This document shows positions 5,999-8,261 of a DNA stretch of 8,261 bases, one piece after another. The stretch covers positions 1 to 8,261 of the forward strand of contig JBOGSD010000142.1 in assembly GCA_050695215.1 (NCBI GenBank), given 5' to 3'. The stretch comes from JACQGZ01 sp050695215. Its GTDB lineage: Bacteria > Sysuimicrobiota > Sysuimicrobiia > Sysuimicrobiales > Humicultoraceae. Within the stretch, counting starts at the first letter, position 1, and each line of letters opens with the position of its first letter. The notes beneath the pieces were generated by a model. That model saw nothing but the letters and a program-made list of their open reading frames with translations, did not search any database and was not told where the DNA came from. Position numbers and translations under genes: made by a program.

Positions 5999-7021
5999 AT
6001 GCGCTGGTGGAGAGCCATGGGGATCGCCGGGGTGGTGCTGCTCCTGGCGGGGACCGCCGCGGGCCAGGCGCCGCTGACCACGCTGAAACTAGGCGTGGTG
6101 GCCTCGGTCAGCGACGCCGGGTTCTTCGTCCCGATTGAGAAAGGCTACTTCAGCGAACAGGGGATCGCGATCGAGTTCGTGCCGTTCCGCTCGGCCGCGG
6201 ACATGATCGCCCCGCTCGGCGTGGGGCAGATCGATATCGGCGGCGGGGCGGTCAGCGCCGGGCTCTTCAACGCCCTCGCCCGAGGGATCGACCTGCGCAT
6301 CGTCGCCGATAAGGCCACGATCAAGCCGGGCCAGAGCTACGAGGCCCTGATCATCCGGAAGGATCTGGTGGAGAGCGGCCGCTTCCGCACCCTGGCCGAC
6401 CTGAAGGGGCTGAAGATCGGCCTGGCCGCCCGCGGGATCTCCCCGCACATCGATCTGGCGATGTTCGCCGCCCGCGCCGGCCTCACGTTGAATGACATCG
6501 AGATCGTCGTGCTGGCGTTTCCCGACATGGTCCCGGCGATGGCGAACCGCGCCCTCGACGGGGCGCTGCTGATCGAGCCCTTCCGGACCCTGGCCCTTGT
6601 GGAGGGGATCGGCGTCTTCATCGAGAGCGCGGACAAGGTCTACCCCAACCACCAGGTTGCGGTGGTCCTGTATGCGCCCCACATGCGGCGCGAGAAGGTG
6701 GAGCTGGGCCGGAAGTTCATGGTCGCCTACCTGAAAGGCGTCAGGGACTTCAACGACGCCTTCTTCAAGAAGAACGCGGTGAAGAAACGCGAGGTCATCG
6801 CCGCCCTGGCCAAGCACACGCCGGTGAAGGATCTGGCCCTCTACGAGAAGATGGTGATGCCCTACCTCGACCCCAACGGCGCCGTGAACCGGATCAGCCT
6901 GCGCTTCGACCAGCAGTGGTACGTCCAGAACGGCTTCGTGCCCACGCCGGTGAACCTGAGCCTGGTCGTCGACGATCGGTTTGTCCTGTACGCCTTGCAG
7001 CAGTTGGGCAGGTATCGATAA
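5999..7021 (+). CDS. ABC transporter periplasmic substrate-binding protein, NMT1/SsuA-like
   Basis: A 340-residue exported receptor for the importer. From ATG 5999 the protein begins with a basic N-region (MRWWR), a hydrophobic core (GIAGVVLLLAG) and a likely signal-peptidase site around AAGQA (20-24). There is no cysteine anywhere in the protein, so it is not a lipoprotein and should be free in a periplasm. The mature start TLKLGVV, then FFVPIEKGYFSEQGI, and later LADLKGLKIGLA with GLTLNDIEIV match the NMT1/SsuA type II binding-protein fold. GQIDIGGGAVSAGLFNAL is the usual lobe-1 ligand segment. The length is typical. GTG 5987 would add only four residues. The stop at 7019-7021 is 11 nt before the monooxygenase start. 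Ligand identity cannot be predicted: members of this family bind sulfonates, nitrate, pyrimidine precursors and aromatic acids. Confidence 0.9.
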   Translation: MRWWRAMGIAGVVLLLAGTAAGQAPLTTLKLGVVASVSDAGFFVPIEKGYFSEQGIAIEFVPFRSAADMIAPLGVGQIDIGGGAVSAGLFNALARGIDLRIVADKATIKPGQSYEALIIRKDLVESGRFRTLADLKGLKIGLAARGISPHIDLAMFAARAGLTLNDIEIVVLAFPDMVPAMANRALDGALLIEPFRTLALVEGIGVFIESADKVYPNHQVAVVLYAPHMRREKVELGRKFMVAYLKGVRDFNDAFFKKNAVKKREVIAALAKHTPVKDLALYEKMVMPYLDPNGAVNRISLRFDQQWYVQNGFVPTPVNLSLVVDDRFVLYALQQLGRYR

Positions 7022-7026
7022 GGGGG
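7020..7026 (+). promoter_or_regulatory. Shine-Dalgarno site of the monooxygenase gene
   Basis: AAGGGGG overlaps the stop codon of the binding-protein gene and leaves 6 nt before GTG 7033. This supports GTG 7033 as the start. The GTG at 7028 is out of frame. Confidence 0.65.
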
Positions 7027-7032
7027 CGTGTC

Positions 7033-8261
7033 GTGCTGGAACTCGTGACCGGGCCGATGACCGGCCAGCAGTATCTGGACAGCCTGCGGGACGGGCGGAA
7101 CGTCTACATCTACGGAGAGCGGGTCGGCGACGTCGTGACCCACCCCGCCTTCCGGAATGCGGCCCGTTCAATCGCCCGCCTCTACGACGCGCTGCACGAC
7201 CCCCAGCACAAGGACACCCTCCTCGCCACCGACCGGCAGGGCATCGTGACCCACAAGTTCTTCAAGCCCAGCTATTCGGCGGCCGAACTGATGGAGGCGC
7301 GCGAGGCCATCGCGTCCTGGGCGCGATTCTCCTACGGTTTCATGGGGCGCACGCCCGACTACAAGGCCTCGTTCATGGCCACCCTCGGGGCCGCGCCCGA
7401 TTTCTATGAGCCCTTCACCGAGAACGCCGCGCGCTGGTACCGCGAGTACGCCACCAAGGTGCTGTTTCTCAACCACGTCATCGTCAACCCCCCCGTGGAC
7501 CGGAACCGGCCCGTGCACGAGGTCGCCGACGTCTTCGTCCACGTCGTCCGCGAGACCGACGGCGGCATCATCGTCAGCGGCGCCAAGATGCTGGCCACCG
7601 GCTCGGCGCTGACGCACGCCACCTTCGTCGCCCAAAACAGCGCGACGCAATTGGAGGCCGGCAAGGCGGAGGACTACGCCCTCGTCTTCCTGGCGCCGCT
7701 GAACACCCCGGGGCAGAAGCTGATTTGCCGCACCTCCTACGAGGCTGCCGCGGCCAGCCCGTTCGACTACCCGCTCTCCAGCCGCTTTGACGAGAACGAC
7801 GCCGTGCTGATCTTCGACAACTCCTTCATCCCCTGGGAGAACATCCTGGTCTACCGGAACATCGAGAAGGCCACGGGCTTCTACGCCGCGTCCGGGTTCC
7901 TCAATCGGTACAACTTCCAGTCGCTCACGCGGCTGGCCGTGAAACTGGATTTCATGTGCGGTTTGCTGACCAAGGGGCTGGCCGCCACCGGCACCGACCA
8001 ATACCGCGGCGTGCAGACCAACCTGGGCGAGGTCATCGGCTGGCGCCACCTCATCTGGGCGATCACGGCGGCGATGGCTCTCGATCCCCAACCCGGCCCC
8101 GGCGGCAGCGCCCTCCCCAAGACCGAGTACGCGGCGGCCGGCCGCCTCTTCGCGACGCTGGCGTGGCCTCGGGTGAAGGAGATCTTCGAGCTGGTCCTGG
8201 GCGGCAGTCCGATCGTCGTGCCTTCCTCTTATAAGGACCTGCAGAGCGAGGAACTCCGGCC
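7033..8261 (+). CDS. HpaB-type FADH2-dependent aromatic monooxygenase, 3' end outside window
   Basis: Open from GTG 7033 to the edge: 409 codons of a family usually 480-520 residues long, so roughly the last fifth is missing. The family includes 4-hydroxyphenylacetate 3-monooxygenase oxygenase components, which use reduced FAD from a separate reductase and O2 to hydroxylate phenols. The N-terminus (MTGQQYLDSLRDGR, VYIYGERV, VTHPAFRN) and SYGFMGRTPDYK (100-111) are classic. Arg106, Tyr110 and His148 have exactly the spacing of the substrate-site R100/Y104/H142 recalled for the Thermus enzyme and R113/Y117/H155 of E. coli HpaB. GAKMLATGSALTHATFVAQN (183-202) is the flavin-site region; RYNFQSLTRLAVKLDF and GGSPIVVPSS further on are also typical. 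A phenolic or hydroxyheteroaromatic substrate is likely. Last visible gene of the operon; the divergent flavin reductase is its probable partner. Confidence 0.92.
   Translation, partial: MLELVTGPMTGQQYLDSLRDGRNVYIYGERVGDVVTHPAFRNAARSIARLYDALHDPQHKDTLLATDRQGIVTHKFFKPSYSAAELMEAREAIASWARFSYGFMGRTPDYKASFMATLGAAPDFYEPFTENAARWYREYATKVLFLNHVIVNPPVDRNRPVHEVADVFVHVVRETDGGIIVSGAKMLATGSALTHATFVAQNSATQLEAGKAEDYALVFLAPLNTPGQKLICRTSYEAAAASPFDYPLSSRFDENDAVLIFDNSFIPWENILVYRNIEKATGFYAASGFLNRYNFQSLTRLAVKLDFMCGLLTKGLAATGTDQYRGVQTNLGEVIGWRHLIWAITAAMALDPQPGPGGSALPKTEYAAAGRLFATLAWPRVKEIFELVLGGSPIVVPSSYKDLQSEELR

Noticed and set aside
6089..7171. Minus-strand frame of 360 codons, longer than the gene it opposes.
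   Set aside because: It lies antisense to a well-recognised binding protein and the start of HpaB. Its composition is charged and low-complexity, with no motif.
7168..8091. Minus-strand frame of 307 codons opposite the monooxygenase.
   Set aside because: The plus-strand HpaB reading is unambiguous across the same bases. The antisense product is Gly/Val/Arg/Asp-rich and unrecognisable.

Overview
The window is GC-rich, uses GTG starts often and packs its genes tightly. It looks like a chromosomal segment of a high-GC, probably diderm, environmental bacterium. The two exported proteins carry Sec-type signal peptides with no lipobox cysteine, which suits a periplasm. Nothing in the sequence fixes the phylum. 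There are no tRNA or rRNA genes, transposases or CRISPR arrays.

Region 1 (1-2365, minus strand) is one long open gene that runs off the left edge. Its 788 visible codons encode a secreted protein with a G8-like N-terminal module, a right-handed beta-helix core of the CEMIP/TMEM2/fibrocystin type, an Ig-like module and then a Pro/Ala/Gln-rich linker. All plus-strand open frames over this stretch are antisense shadows. A 307-base leader (2366-2672) precedes it and contains two inverted repeats, one of them a long, near-perfect hairpin about 45 bases upstream of the start codon.

Region 2 (2673-3257, minus strand) encodes a small NAD(P)H:flavin oxidoreductase of the HpaC type. Its 5' end lies in three tandem copies of a 21-bp unit, two of which carry their own Shine-Dalgarno/ATG pair.

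Region 3 (3356-8261, plus strand) is a divergently transcribed operon: ABC ATPase, ABC permease, ACMSD-like amidohydrolase, periplasmic substrate-binding protein, and an HpaB-type flavin-dependent monooxygenase that runs off the right edge. Genes overlap or are 4 to 16 bases apart. The transporter belongs to the NitT/TauT/SsuABC group.

Taken together, regions 2 and 3 look like an uptake-and-catabolism unit for a small aromatic or heteroaromatic compound. The binding protein captures it, the ATPase and permease import it, and the monooxygenase hydroxylates it using reduced flavin from the divergent reductase. The amidohydrolase then decarboxylates or hydrolyses a product. The substrate cannot be read from the sequence, and no regulator gene is visible in the window. 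The secreted beta-helix gene probably belongs to a separate function.
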